64,000 nucleotides of DNA from JBBROS01 sp965213845 (GTDB lineage Bacteria > Pseudomonadota > Alphaproteobacteria > Acetobacterales > Acetobacteraceae): NCBI GenBank assembly GCA_965213845.1, contig CBDCAI010000014.1, forward strand, positions 124,001 through 188,000, given 5' to 3'. The notes beneath the pieces are model-generated. The model did no database searches. It was not told the origin of the DNA and was given only the letters and a program-made list of their open reading frames with translations. Numbering within the stretch: the stretch's first letter is position 1; every line of letters begins with the position of its first letter. A program made the position numbers and the translations under genes. Shown here piece after piece: positions 41,914 through 51,402 of this stretch.

Positions 41914-43803
41914 TCATTGCGAGAGCTGCTCCAGCATGCGCTGATTCACCGTCGGCCGCGCCCGGTCCCGCAAGGCGGCCGCATAGGTGGCCTGGATGTC
42001 GCCCCCGATCGCCTGGTTCAGCGCCGTCCGGATCTGCCCGGCACCCGCCGGGTCCGCTGCCGGATCCGGCGATTCGATGGCCGCCAGCTTCACGACCAGG
42101 AACCCGTCCGCATCCTCCAGCATCGTGGCGTCGTTCGGCGCCAGCGCGAACAACGGCTGGATGATCTGCGACGGCACCCCCTCCGTCGGGCTGCTGCGGC
42201 CGAGCGGCGGCGTCCGCTCCACCCGCACGTCGGCCACCACGGCCGCGTCGTCCAGCGAGCCGCCCGCCTTCACGGCCGCCAGCAGGCGTGCGGCCACGAC
42301 CTCCTGCGAACGCCGGCGCGCATCGTGCAAAAGGTTCTCGCGCACCTGGTCCTGCACCGCGTCGAACGGTTTGACCTGCGGTGGTGTCTGATCCTCCACG
42401 ACCAGCGCGAAGTAGGAGGAGTCCGGACCCTCGACCAGCCGCGGCGCCTCGCCCTTCGCCGTGGCGAAGGTGGCGGTGATGATCGCCTGCCGCAAAGCCG
42501 GCGTGCCGGGCAGGGGAGCGGGCTCGGCCTCCGGCGTGTTCCCCTTGGCATCGAGCGAGCCCGCCACGGCGGCAAGCCCCAGATCCCCCGGCAGGTCCTC
42601 GAGGCCCGTGCCGGACGACAGCGCGTCTTCCAGCTTGTTCGCCCGGGCATAGACCTGGTCCACCGCCTGGTCGCGCGCCACGCGGTCGCGCACCTGGTCG
42701 TGCACCGCCTCCAGCGGCTGCTCGTTCCCCGGCGTGATCTTCGTCACCCGCAGCACCTGCCAGCCGAACGCCGACTTCACCGGCCCGGCCACCGTCTCCA
42801 CGGCAGCCTTGAACGCCGCCTCACCCAGCTCGGCGCCCGGGATGTCGGCTTCGGCCGTGTCGTCGAGCTTGGCGCTCGAGGCCCCGGCGTCGGACGCCGC
42901 CTTCTGCATTGCGGCCCAGTCCGCGCCCGCGGTCCACTGCGCCGCCAGGCGCTGGGCCAGCGCCTCGTCCTGCGCCACCACCACCTCCAGGCTGCGCTTC
43001 TCCTGCCCGCCGAACTCCGCCTTGTGCTGCTCGTACCAGGTCGCGATCTCGGCCTCCGGCACCTCGATCCCCTTGGCCACGGTTTCGGGCGACAGGATCA
43101 CCGCCTTGATCCGGCGAAACTCCGGGGCGGCATAGCGCTGCGGGTCGTTGTCGTATGCGGCCCGCACCGCCTCCGGCGTGGGCGCGGGCGGCTCCGGCGC
43201 CGCGGAGAAGGGCAGCTCCACCAGTTCGGCCACCCGCTGCTCCCGCTGGAAGGCGAACACCTGCTGCAGCAGCGTGTCGGGCGCCGCCGCCCCGGCCTGC
43301 ACCGCCTCCAGCAGCTGCCGCTGCCCCAAATCGGCCCGAAGCAGCTCGAGGAACCGGTTCTCGGTCAGGTTGTTCTGCCGCAGCACGGAGGCGAACTGCT
43401 GCTTGTCGAAGGCGCCGGACGGGCCGCGGAACGCCGGGATGTCGAACACCGCCTGCCGCAGGGCGGCGTCGGGCACGGCCAAACCGAGGCGATGCACCTC
43501 GTTCTCCACCGCCGCCTGCGTGATCAGCTGCTGCAAGGTCTGGGCGGCGATCCCCCGCCGGATCGCCGGCGTCGGCTCCGTCCGCCCGCCCATCATCCGG
43601 CCGACCTCGGCCAGCTGCCGGCGGAACGCCTCCTGAAATTGCGCAGGCTCCACCCGGCGGTCGCCCACGGTGGCCAGCGCGGTGTCGCCCCCCCAGTTCT
43701 GCGCGATGTTGGCGACGCCGAACAGCACGAAGGGGATGATGAGCACGACGAAGAACAGGCGTGCGGCCCGGGTGGCCAGGAAGGTGCGGATGTGCGCGAG
43801 CAT
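41914..43803 (-). CDS. ppiD: Peptidylprolyl isomerase / periplasmic folding factor, PpiD-SurA type
   Basis: The protein is 629 residues. A single N-terminal membrane anchor (about residues 16-36, FFVVLIIPFVLFGVANIA) is followed by a SurA-like chaperone domain (GDRRVEPAQFQEAFRRQ), a central parvulin-like domain near residues 240-370 (LEVVVAQDEALAQRLA, FGWQVLRVTKI), and a long C-terminal chaperone part. It helps outer-membrane and secreted proteins fold at the periplasmic face of the inner membrane. It is divergent from tpiA and lies directly upstream of trpE. Confidence 0.92.
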   Translation of the reverse strand: MLAHIRTFLATRAARLFFVVLIIPFVLFGVANIAQNWGGDTALATVGDRRVEPAQFQEAFRRQLAEVGRMMGGRTEPTPAIRRGIAAQTLQQLITQAAVENEVHRLGLAVPDAALRQAVFDIPAFRGPSGAFDKQQFASVLRQNNLTENRFLELLRADLGQRQLLEAVQAGAAAPDTLLQQVFAFQREQRVAELVELPFSAAPEPPAPTPEAVRAAYDNDPQRYAAPEFRRIKAVILSPETVAKGIEVPEAEIATWYEQHKAEFGGQEKRSLEVVVAQDEALAQRLAAQWTAGADWAAMQKAASDAGASSAKLDDTAEADIPGAELGEAAFKAAVETVAGPVKSAFGWQVLRVTKITPGNEQPLEAVHDQVRDRVARDQAVDQVYARANKLEDALSSGTGLEDLPGDLGLAAVAGSLDAKGNTPEAEPAPLPGTPALRQAIITATFATAKGEAPRLVEGPDSSYFALVVEDQTPPQVKPFDAVQDQVRENLLHDARRRSQEVVAARLLAAVKAGGSLDDAAVVADVRVERTPPLGRSSPTEGVPSQIIQPLFALAPNDATMLEDADGFLVVKLAAIESPDPAADPAGAGQIRTALNQAIGGDIQATYAAALRDRARPTVNQRMLEQLSQ

Positions 43804-43858
43804 CGGGGGAGGGGGTTCCGGTAGAGCGGGCCGCACCATAGGGACGGCCCGGGACATT

Positions 43859-43926
43859 GGCCAGAGTGGGAGATCGGCCCGAGCAGGAGAGCGGCCGGAG
43901 TGGGAGATTTGCCAGACGTGGCGCCT
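43859..43926. repeat. 17-bp tandem repeats between ppiD and tpiA
   Basis: Three adjoining 17-base units share the form GGCC-GAG-GGAGA: 43859-43875, 43876-43892 and 43893-43909, with a more decayed fourth at 43910-43926. Units one and three are near identical (GGCCAGAGTGGGAGATC and GGCCGGAGTGGGAGATT). The array fills the shared 156-bp promoter gap of two divergent genes, so a regulator-binding array is plausible. Slippage is the alternative. Confidence 0.7.
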
Positions 43927-43959
43927 GGCGTAGACAGGGGCCCGACGAAGGGGAGCGGC

Positions 43960-44706
43960 ATGCGGCAACTGATCGCGGGCAACTGGAAGATGAACGGGCT
44001 GCGGGCCGAGGCGCGGGCGCTGGCCCAGGCGGTCCGCGACGGCGCAGCGGGCCTGTCCTGCGACCTGCTGCTGTGTCCGCCCGCGACCGTGCTGGGCCTG
44101 GTGGCCGAGGTGGTCGGCGGCAGCCCCGTTCTGGTGGGCGCGCAGGACTGCCATGCCGCCATGAGCGGCCCCCATACCGGAGACCTCGGCGGGCCGATGC
44201 TGCTCGATGCCGGCGCGCGCTGGGCCATCGTCGGCCATTCGGAGCGCCGGGCCGACCATGGCGAGAACGACCCCGTCGTGCGCAGCAAGGCCCAGGCCGC
44301 CGCAGCCGCCGGCCTCATGCCCATCGTCTGCGTGGGCGAGACGGAGCAGCACCGCCTGTCCGGCAACGCCGAGGTCGTCGTCGCGTCCCAGATCGACGGC
44401 AGCTTGCCGCCGGGCTTCGCCGGCGTCGTGGCCTACGAGCCGGTCTGGGCCATCGGCACCGGGCGCACCGCGACGGAGGCGGACGTGCTGGCCATGCACC
44501 GCGTCATCCGCGACCAGCTGGTGGCGAGCCTGGGCGAAGCCGGCCGCGGCGTCCGCATCCTTTACGGCGGGTCCGTCAAGCCCGGCAACGCCGCGGCGCT
44601 GCTGGCCATCCCCGAGGTCGGCGGCGCGCTGGTCGGCGGTGCAAGCCTGGTTGCGGCCGATTTCCTGGCCATCGCCCGTGCGGCACAGGCGTCGCTTCCC
44701 ATCTGA
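43960..44706 (+). CDS. tpiA: Triosephosphate isomerase
   Basis: The 248-residue TIM barrel interconverts DHAP and glyceraldehyde-3-phosphate. Catalytic residues are in GNWKMN (Asn and Lys), VGHSERR (His) and VAYEPVWAIGTG (Glu); the phosphate-binding YGGSVKPGN follows. GGGAG sits 5 bases before the ATG. It heads tpiA-secG-pyrG-kdsA, a conserved alphaproteobacterial order. Confidence 0.97.
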   Translation: MRQLIAGNWKMNGLRAEARALAQAVRDGAAGLSCDLLLCPPATVLGLVAEVVGGSPVLVGAQDCHAAMSGPHTGDLGGPMLLDAGARWAIVGHSERRADHGENDPVVRSKAQAAAAAGLMPIVCVGETEQHRLSGNAEVVVASQIDGSLPPGFAGVVAYEPVWAIGTGRTATEADVLAMHRVIRDQLVASLGEAGRGVRILYGGSVKPGNAAALLAIPEVGGALVGGASLVAADFLAIARAAQASLPI

Positions 44707-44730
44707 CCCCCTCGGGGCTAGAAGCCCGCC

Positions 44731-45189
44731 ATGACCACCGTGCTGCTCATCATCCACCTGTTCGTCACCCTGGCCCTGATCGGCGTCGTGCTGATCCAGC
44801 GCAGCGAAGGGGGCGGGCTCGGCATCGGCACGTCGCAGGGGATGGGCGGCTTCATGTCCGGCCGCGGCACGGCCAACTTGCTGACGCGCACCACGGCCAT
44901 CCTCGCAGCCATTTTCTTCGGCCTGTCGCTGGCCCTCGCATTGCTGAACCGTGGCACAGGGGGCGTGGGCCGTTCGCTGCTGGACAACCCGCCGCCCATC
45001 AGCGCGCCGGCCGGCACCCCGGGCAGCGCGCCCGGCAGCGCCCCGGCCAACATACCGGCCAACATACCGGGCAACACGCCCGCCGCTATGCCTGGAACCG
45101 GGGCCGTCCTTCCGCCCTCCGGCACCGAGTCGCTGCCCGAGGCCCCGGCCCCGGTCACGCCGCGCGCCCCCGCAGTGCCCACGAACTAA
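44731..45189 (+). CDS. secG: Preprotein translocase subunit SecG
   Basis: The 152-residue inner-membrane protein has two hydrophobic helices (LIIHLFVTLALIGVVLIQR and ILAAIFFGLSLALALL) flanking the conserved GGGLGIGTSQG loop. It assists SecYE protein export. The tail of about 65 residues is rich in Pro, Ala and Gly and includes tandem PANIPANIPGNTP; it is longer than in E. coli SecG and probably unstructured. Confidence 0.94.
   Translation: MTTVLLIIHLFVTLALIGVVLIQRSEGGGLGIGTSQGMGGFMSGRGTANLLTRTTAILAAIFFGLSLALALLNRGTGGVGRSLLDNPPPISAPAGTPGSAPGSAPANIPANIPGNTPAAMPGTGAVLPPSGTESLPEAPAPVTPRAPAVPTN
45010..45090 (+). repeat. Low-complexity tandem units in the secG tail
   Basis: A short GGCAGCGC-CCC unit occurs twice and a 12-base CGGCCAACATAC unit occurs twice, followed by a variant. 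They encode GSAPGSAPANIPANIPGN. In-frame duplications have extended the SecG C-terminus. Confidence 0.6.
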
Positions 45190-45244
45190 GGGTTTCCATG
45201 TCGGCTATTTCGCCCGTGGCGCGCCTTGTGTATCAGGGGCGTCC

Positions 45245-46873
45245 ATGACGCGGTTCGTTTTCATCACCGGCGGCGTGGTCTCCTCCCTGGGGAAGGGCGT
45301 CGCCTCGGCAGCCCTCGGCGCGCTGCTGCAGTCCCGCGGCTACGGGGTGCGCCTGCGCAAGCTCGATCCCTACCTGAACGTCGACCCCGGCACCATGAGC
45401 CCCACCCAGCACGGCGAGGTGTTCGTCACCGATGACGGCGCCGAGACCGACCTCGACCTCGGCCACTACGAGCGCTTTACCGGGGTGCACGCCCGCCAGT
45501 CGGACAACGCCACCACCGGACGCATCTACTCCGAGGTGATCGCGCGGGAACGGCGGGGCGACTACAAGGGCGGCACCGTCCAGGTAATCCCGCATATCAC
45601 CGACGCGCTGAAGGAGGCGATCACCCGCGAGACCGATGACGTCGACTTCGTGCTGATCGAGATCGGCGGCACCGTGGGCGACATCGAGAGCCTGCCCTTC
45701 CTCGAAGCCATCCGTCAGCTGGGCAACGAGCTGGGCCACGAGCGGACGATGTTCGTCCACCTGACCCTCGTGCCCTACATCAAGAGCGCGGGCGAGCTGA
45801 AGACCAAGCCGACCCAGCACTCCGTCAAGGAGCTGCAGAACGCCGGCATCCAGCCCGACATGCTGCTGTGCCGCTGCGACCGCAAGATCCCGGACGGCGA
45901 GCGGCGCAAGATGGCCAACTTCTGCAACGTGCGCGCCCAGGCCGTCATCGCGGCCCTCGACGTCGATACCATCTACGCGGTGCCGATCAGCTACCACGAG
46001 GAGGGGATGGACCGCGAGGTGCTGCGCCACTTCGGCCTGCCGTTCGAGACCGAGCCGGACCTCTCGCCCTGGCAGCGCATCGTCGACATCATCCGCGCCC
46101 CGGACGGCGAGGTTCGGATCGCGGTTGTCGGCAAGTACACGAGCCTGCTCGACAGCTACAAGAGCCTGTCCGAGGCGCTGATCCATGGCGGCGTCCGCAA
46201 CCGGGTCCGGGTGTCGTTCGACTGGGTGGACAGCGAGGTGTTCGAGCAGCCCGACGCGGTCAACCGCCTGGAGGGCGTGCACGGCATCCTGGTCCCCGGC
46301 GGCTTCGGCGAGCGGGGCACGCCCGGCATGATCGCCGCCGTGCGCTTCGCGCGGGAACGCCGGGTGCCGTTCTTCGGCATCTGCTTCGGCATGCAGATGG
46401 CAGTCATCGAGTGCGCCCGCAACATGGCGCACCTGCCCGACGCATCCTCGACCGAGTTCGGCACGTGCGAGACGCCCGTCGTCGGCCTGCTCACCGAATG
46501 GTCGCGCGGCAACACGATCGAACGGCGCGAGGAAGGCGGCGACCTCGGCGGCACCATGCGGCTGGGCGCCTACCCGGCGGAACTCGCCGCCGATTCCCTG
46601 ATCGCCGCCCAGTACGGCTCGACCCGCATCGAGGAGCGGCACCGCCACCGCTACGAGGTGAACATCAACTACCGCCCGCAGCTGGAGGCCACGGGCCTGC
46701 GCTTCGCCGGCATGTCGCCCGATGGATCGCTGCCCGAGACGGTGGAGCTGCCGGGCCACCCGTGGTTCATCGGCGTGCAGTATCATCCGGAGCTGAAGTC
46801 GAAGCCGCTCGACCCCCATCCGCTGTTCGCCGGCTTCATCGGCGCCGCTGTCCGGCAGTCGCGACTTGTCTGA
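45245..46873 (+). CDS. pyrG: CTP synthase
   Basis: The 542-residue enzyme makes CTP from UTP with glutamine ammonia. The synthetase domain begins FITGGVVSSLGKGVASA and includes DPYLNVDPGTMSPTQHGEVF; the amidotransferase domain has the nucleophile in FGICFGMQ (Cys about 379) and VQYHPE. AGGGGC precedes the ATG. Its final 8 bases overlap the proposed kdsA start. Confidence 0.98.
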   Translation: MTRFVFITGGVVSSLGKGVASAALGALLQSRGYGVRLRKLDPYLNVDPGTMSPTQHGEVFVTDDGAETDLDLGHYERFTGVHARQSDNATTGRIYSEVIARERRGDYKGGTVQVIPHITDALKEAITRETDDVDFVLIEIGGTVGDIESLPFLEAIRQLGNELGHERTMFVHLTLVPYIKSAGELKTKPTQHSVKELQNAGIQPDMLLCRCDRKIPDGERRKMANFCNVRAQAVIAALDVDTIYAVPISYHEEGMDREVLRHFGLPFETEPDLSPWQRIVDIIRAPDGEVRIAVVGKYTSLLDSYKSLSEALIHGGVRNRVRVSFDWVDSEVFEQPDAVNRLEGVHGILVPGGFGERGTPGMIAAVRFARERRVPFFGICFGMQMAVIECARNMAHLPDASSTEFGTCETPVVGLLTEWSRGNTIERREEGGDLGGTMRLGAYPAELAADSLIAAQYGSTRIEERHRHRYEVNINYRPQLEATGLRFAGMSPDGSLPETVELPGHPWFIGVQYHPELKSKPLDPHPLFAGFIGAAVRQSRLV

Positions 46874-47747
46874 CCTGCCCGACGACCTGCCCGACGATCT
46901 GGAAGAGGAGGAGCACGCCCCGGGCCCCCGGCGAGTCCGCGTGCGCGACATCGTCGTCGCCAACGACCGCCCCTTCGTGCTGATCGCCGGCCCCTGCCAG
47001 ATCGAAAGCGAGCAGCACGCGCTGGAGATGGCCGACGCGCTGGTGTCGATCTGCGCCATCGCCGGCGTGCCGCTGATCTACAAGTCGAGCTTCGACAAGG
47101 CGAACCGCACCAGCGCCCGCGCCGCCCGCGGCGTCGGCCTCGCGAAGGGCCTCGCCATCCTGGCGGCCGTGCGGGAACGCTACCGCGTGCCGGTGCTGAC
47201 CGACGTGCACGATGTCGCCCAGTGCGAGGCCGCCGCGGAGGCCGTCGACGTGCTGCAGATCCCGGCCTTCCTGTGCCGTCAGACGGACCTGCTGATCGCC
47301 GCCGGGGAGACCGGCCGGGCGGTCAACGTGAAGAAGGGCCAGTTCCTCGCTCCCTGGGACATGCAGCACGTCGCGGCCAAGATCGCCGAAACCGGCAACG
47401 AGAGCATCCTGCTCACCGAACGCGGCGCATCGTTCGGCTACAACACGCTGGTCACCGACTTCCGCGGCCTGCCGATCATGGCCCGCACCGGCTATCCCGT
47501 CGTGTTCGACGCCACCCATTCGGTGCAGCAGCCCGGCGGCCAGGGCGCGTCGTCCGGCGGCCAGCGGGAGTTCGCCCCCGTCCTGGCCCGCGCCGCCCTC
47601 GCCGTCGGCGTCGCCGCCGTGTTCATCGAAGCGCACGAAGACCCCGACAACGCCCCCAGCGACGGCCCGAACATGATCCCGCTGCACCAGATGCCGGCCC
47701 TCCTGAGCCGCCTCAAGGCCTTCGACGACCTGTGCAAGGGCGGCTGA
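46866..47747 (+). CDS. kdsA: 3-deoxy-8-phosphooctulonate (KDO-8-P) synthase
   Basis: The 293-residue enzyme condenses PEP with arabinose-5-phosphate to make the KDO precursor of lipopolysaccharide. It has IAGPCQIESE, YKSSFDKANRTS, VLQIPAFLCRQTDLL, KKGQFLAPWDM and FDATHSVQQPGG. The only start before the conserved core that I can support is a TTG at 46866 overlapping pyrG; it gives an extra acidic N-terminus of about 16 residues (DLPDDLPDDLEEEE) built from a 12-base duplication. A GTG at 46941 would remove conserved residues. Confidence 0.93.
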   Translation: MSDLPDDLPDDLEEEEHAPGPRRVRVRDIVVANDRPFVLIAGPCQIESEQHALEMADALVSICAIAGVPLIYKSSFDKANRTSARAARGVGLAKGLAILAAVRERYRVPVLTDVHDVAQCEAAAEAVDVLQIPAFLCRQTDLLIAAGETGRAVNVKKGQFLAPWDMQHVAAKIAETGNESILLTERGASFGYNTLVTDFRGLPIMARTGYPVVFDATHSVQQPGGQGASSGGQREFAPVLARAALAVGVAAVFIEAHEDPDNAPSDGPNMIPLHQMPALLSRLKAFDDLCKGG

Positions 47748-47757
47748 GGCCTCCGTC

Positions 47758-47988
47758 GTGATCGCCCTGCCGCACACGCCCGACCCCGTGCGGTTCCTGG
47801 CCTACGCCTTCCAGCGTTCGACGGACGCCGACATGCTGTCGCGGCTGACCGAGGCCGACATCGCTTCCGTGCCGGATGCCGCACCCCCGGGGATCATCGG
47901 CCCGCGCTCCTGGACCTGCTGGCGCGCCGTGGTGGGCCGCACGCCGCCGCCCGCGAGGCCGGCGCGTGTCTTCGGCGGGAAGGCCTGA
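47758..47988 (+). CDS. Small hypothetical protein
   Basis: This 76-residue frame fills the gap between kdsA and the acetyltransferase gene, starting with GTG 10 bases after kdsA. I recognise no family. It is Pro- and Arg-rich at the C-terminus and has no signal or membrane segment. The close fit between neighbours in the same direction favours a real gene; the lack of homology marks and of a clear ribosome site argues for caution. Confidence 0.45.
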   Translation: MIALPHTPDPVRFLAYAFQRSTDADMLSRLTEADIASVPDAAPPGIIGPRSWTCWRAVVGRTPPPARPARVFGGKA

Positions 47989-47991
47989 TCG

Positions 47992-48495
47992 ATGGCGGAA
48001 CCGGTGATCGAGCGCGTCGCGGCGCCTACGGCCGAGATACGCCGCCTCGTCGCGGCGCTGGATGCGACACTGTCGGGCGAATACGCACCGGAACAACGCC
48101 ACGGGCTCTCGCTCGAGGCGATCTTCCAGCCGCCGATGCGCTTCTTCCTCGCCAGGCTCGGGGGCGAGGCCGTCGGCTGCGGCGGTGTGGCATTGTTCGA
48201 AGACTTCGCCGAGGTGAAGCGCATGTTCGTGGTCGAGGGCGCGCGCGGCCAGGGTGTCGCGCAGGCCCTTCTGGCACGCATCGAGGCGGAGGCGCGCGAG
48301 GCCGGGCTGGACGTCCTGCGGCTCGAGACCGGCGATCGCCAGCTGGCGGCGATGCGCGTCTACGATCGGGCGGGCTTCCGCTCCTGCCCGGCCTTCGGCG
48401 CCTATCGCGCGATGCCGGTTGCCGCGACCGTGACCAGCGTGTTCCTGGAGAAGCCGCTGGCCGCAGCCGCCGGCCGCGCGCCCCGGCCCGGCTAG
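47992..48495 (+). CDS. GNAT-family N-acetyltransferase
   Basis: The protein is 167 residues. The acetyl-CoA site is VVEGARGQGVAQALLARIE (the Q/RxxGxA motif, about residues 80-98), preceded by a beta strand FAEVKRMFV and followed by LRLETGDRQLAAMRVYDRAGF, the usual motif B. It transfers acetyl to an unknown amine. It starts 3 bases after the small hypothetical gene. Confidence 0.88.
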   Translation: MAEPVIERVAAPTAEIRRLVAALDATLSGEYAPEQRHGLSLEAIFQPPMRFFLARLGGEAVGCGGVALFEDFAEVKRMFVVEGARGQGVAQALLARIEAEAREAGLDVLRLETGDRQLAAMRVYDRAGFRSCPAFGAYRAMPVAATVTSVFLEKPLAAAAGRAPRPG

Positions 48496-48550
48496 CCCCC
48501 AGGCGGTCAACCTGCTACCCACCCGCGCGAAACAGTCCGAGACCCCCGCC

Positions 48551-49840
<1,290 letters not shown>

Positions 49841-49843
49841 ATA

Positions 49844-49857
49844 ACGGATGCATCCGT
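49844..49857. promoter_or_regulatory. Perfect 14-bp palindrome after eno
   Basis: ACGGATG-CATCCGT is a perfect inverted repeat with no spacer, 4 bases after the eno stop. A looser one, CGGTTAGTTTACCG, lies at 49866-49879. With no T-run it is not an obvious terminator; an operator for ftsB is one reading. Confidence 0.4.
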
Positions 49858-49903
49858 CCTTGATCTCGGTTAGTTTACCGTAGATCAGGCGGAGTAGTGG
49901 GCG

Positions 49904-50233
49904 ATGGGTCTCGGCAGGCGCTTCCGACAGGCTGTCCGGGCGACGGTGGCACCGGCGCTGTTCCTCACGCTCGTCGCCTATTTCGGCTGGAACGCCACGC
50001 AGGGCGACCGCGGCCTGCAATCCTACGCCATGCGGCAGGAGCAGCTGAAGGGTGTCCAGGCCGACCTGAAGCGTGTCGAGACGGAGCGGGATCTGCTGGA
50101 GCGCCGGGTGGCCGGCCTGCGGACCCAGCGGCTCGATCCCGACACGCTCGACGAACGGGCACGGGCGATGCTGAACGTGGCCGATCCCTCGGACCTGGTC
50201 GCCATGTACCCCAACGGCAAGCGTCTGTTCTAG
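49904..50233 (+). CDS. ftsB: Septum formation initiator, FtsB/DivIC family
   Basis: The 109-residue cell-division protein has one N-terminal membrane helix (APALFLTLVAYFGWNA), then a coiled coil (RQEQLKGVQADLKRVETERDLLERRV in two parts) and the conserved LDPDTLDERARAMLNVADPSD. FtsB joins FtsL and FtsQ in the divisome. Its place between eno and pdhA is the usual alphaproteobacterial one. GGAG lies upstream of the ATG. Confidence 0.92.
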   Translation: MGLGRRFRQAVRATVAPALFLTLVAYFGWNATQGDRGLQSYAMRQEQLKGVQADLKRVETERDLLERRVAGLRTQRLDPDTLDERARAMLNVADPSDLVAMYPNGKRLF

Positions 50234-50267
50234 AGGCAGGCGGCAACCTCTGCCGGCAAATCAGGAC

Positions 50268-50288
50268 CTTAACTGAAAACAGGTTAAG
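50268..50288. promoter_or_regulatory. AT-rich dyad upstream of pdhA
   Basis: CTTAAC and GTTAAG form a 6-bp dyad with a 9-base A-rich spacer in the 154-bp gap between ftsB and pdhA. It stands out in very GC-rich DNA and is followed by TCATATTGCATTGCACAAC. A binding site for a regulator of the pyruvate dehydrogenase operon is plausible; I cannot place -35/-10 boxes firmly. Confidence 0.45.
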
Positions 50289-50387
50289 TGTCATATTGCA
50301 TTGCACAACAAGGCTTTTGCCCCGCGCCCTTGCCGGATGGGAACGCGCTCGCTAGGTGTCGGATAGACGTCTAGCGGAGAACGACCG

Positions 50388-51398
50388 ATGGCCCTGGCAA
50401 CAGATGCCCGCAAGCGTGGCAAGAACCGGGACAGCGCGATGACCCGGGAGCAGTTGCTGAAAGCGTACGGCGACATGCTCCTGATCCGACGCTTCGAGGA
50501 GAAGGCCGGGCAGCTGTACGGCATGGGCCTGATCGGCGGCTTCTGCCACCTCTATATCGGTCAGGAGGCCGTTGTCGTCGGCGTGCAGTCGGCCCTCGGC
50601 GAAGGCGACCAGGTCATCACCTCGTACCGCGACCACGGCCACATGCTGGCGACGGGCATGGAGCCGCGCGGCGTGATGGCGGAGCTGACGGGGCGCGCGA
50701 CGGGCTACTCGAAGGGCAAGGGTGGCTCCATGCACATGTTCAGCAAGGAGCGGCGGTTCTTCGGCGGCCACGGGATCGTCGGCGCGCAGGTCAGCCTTGG
50801 CACGGGATTGGCGATGGCGAACTGGTACCGCGGCAGCGACCGGGTGGCGGCGACCTATTTCGGCGAGGGCGCCAGCAACCAGGGCCAGGTGTTCGAAAGC
50901 CTCAATCTCTCGGCGCTGATGAAGCTGCCCTGCATCTACGTCATCGAGAACAACAAGTACGGCATGGGCACCAGCGTCGAACGGTCGTCCGCCTCGCGCG
51001 ACCTGTCGAAGAACGGCTCGCCCTGGGGCATCCCGGGCGTGCAGGTGGACGGGATGGACGTCGTGGCGGTGAAGGAGGCGGCCGACGTCGCCGTGGCGCA
51101 CTGCCGGGCGGGCAACGGCCCCTATCTGCTGGAGGTGAAGACCTACCGGTATCGCGGACACTCCATGTCCGACCCCGGCAAGTACCGGACCCGGGAGGAG
51201 GTGCAGAAGATGCGCAGCGAGCGCGACTGCATCGAGGCGGCCCGGCATCTGCTGGAAGCGCAAGGCGTGACGGAGGAGGAGTTCAAGACGATGGACGCCG
51301 ACATCAAGGCGCGGGTGCAGGAGGCGGCGGACTTCGCCCAGTCGAGCCCCGAGCCGGACGAGGCGGAACTCTGGACCGACATCCTGGTGGAGGGCTAG
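50388..51398 (+). CDS. pdhA: Pyruvate dehydrogenase E1 component, alpha subunit
   Basis: The 336-residue thiamine-diphosphate subunit decarboxylates pyruvate. The ThDP motif is FGEGASNQG...IYVIENN (about residues 160-190). ITSYRDHGH, FFGGHGIVGAQV and the phosphorylation-loop-like YRYRGHSMSDPGKYR are conserved. It opens pdhA-pdhB-pdhC-lpd, with pdhB 4 bases after its stop. Confidence 0.97.
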   Translation: MALATDARKRGKNRDSAMTREQLLKAYGDMLLIRRFEEKAGQLYGMGLIGGFCHLYIGQEAVVVGVQSALGEGDQVITSYRDHGHMLATGMEPRGVMAELTGRATGYSKGKGGSMHMFSKERRFFGGHGIVGAQVSLGTGLAMANWYRGSDRVAATYFGEGASNQGQVFESLNLSALMKLPCIYVIENNKYGMGTSVERSSASRDLSKNGSPWGIPGVQVDGMDVVAVKEAADVAVAHCRAGNGPYLLEVKTYRYRGHSMSDPGKYRTREEVQKMRSERDCIEAARHLLEAQGVTEEEFKTMDADIKARVQEAADFAQSSPEPDEAELWTDILVEG

Positions 51399-51402
51399 GC
51401 GC

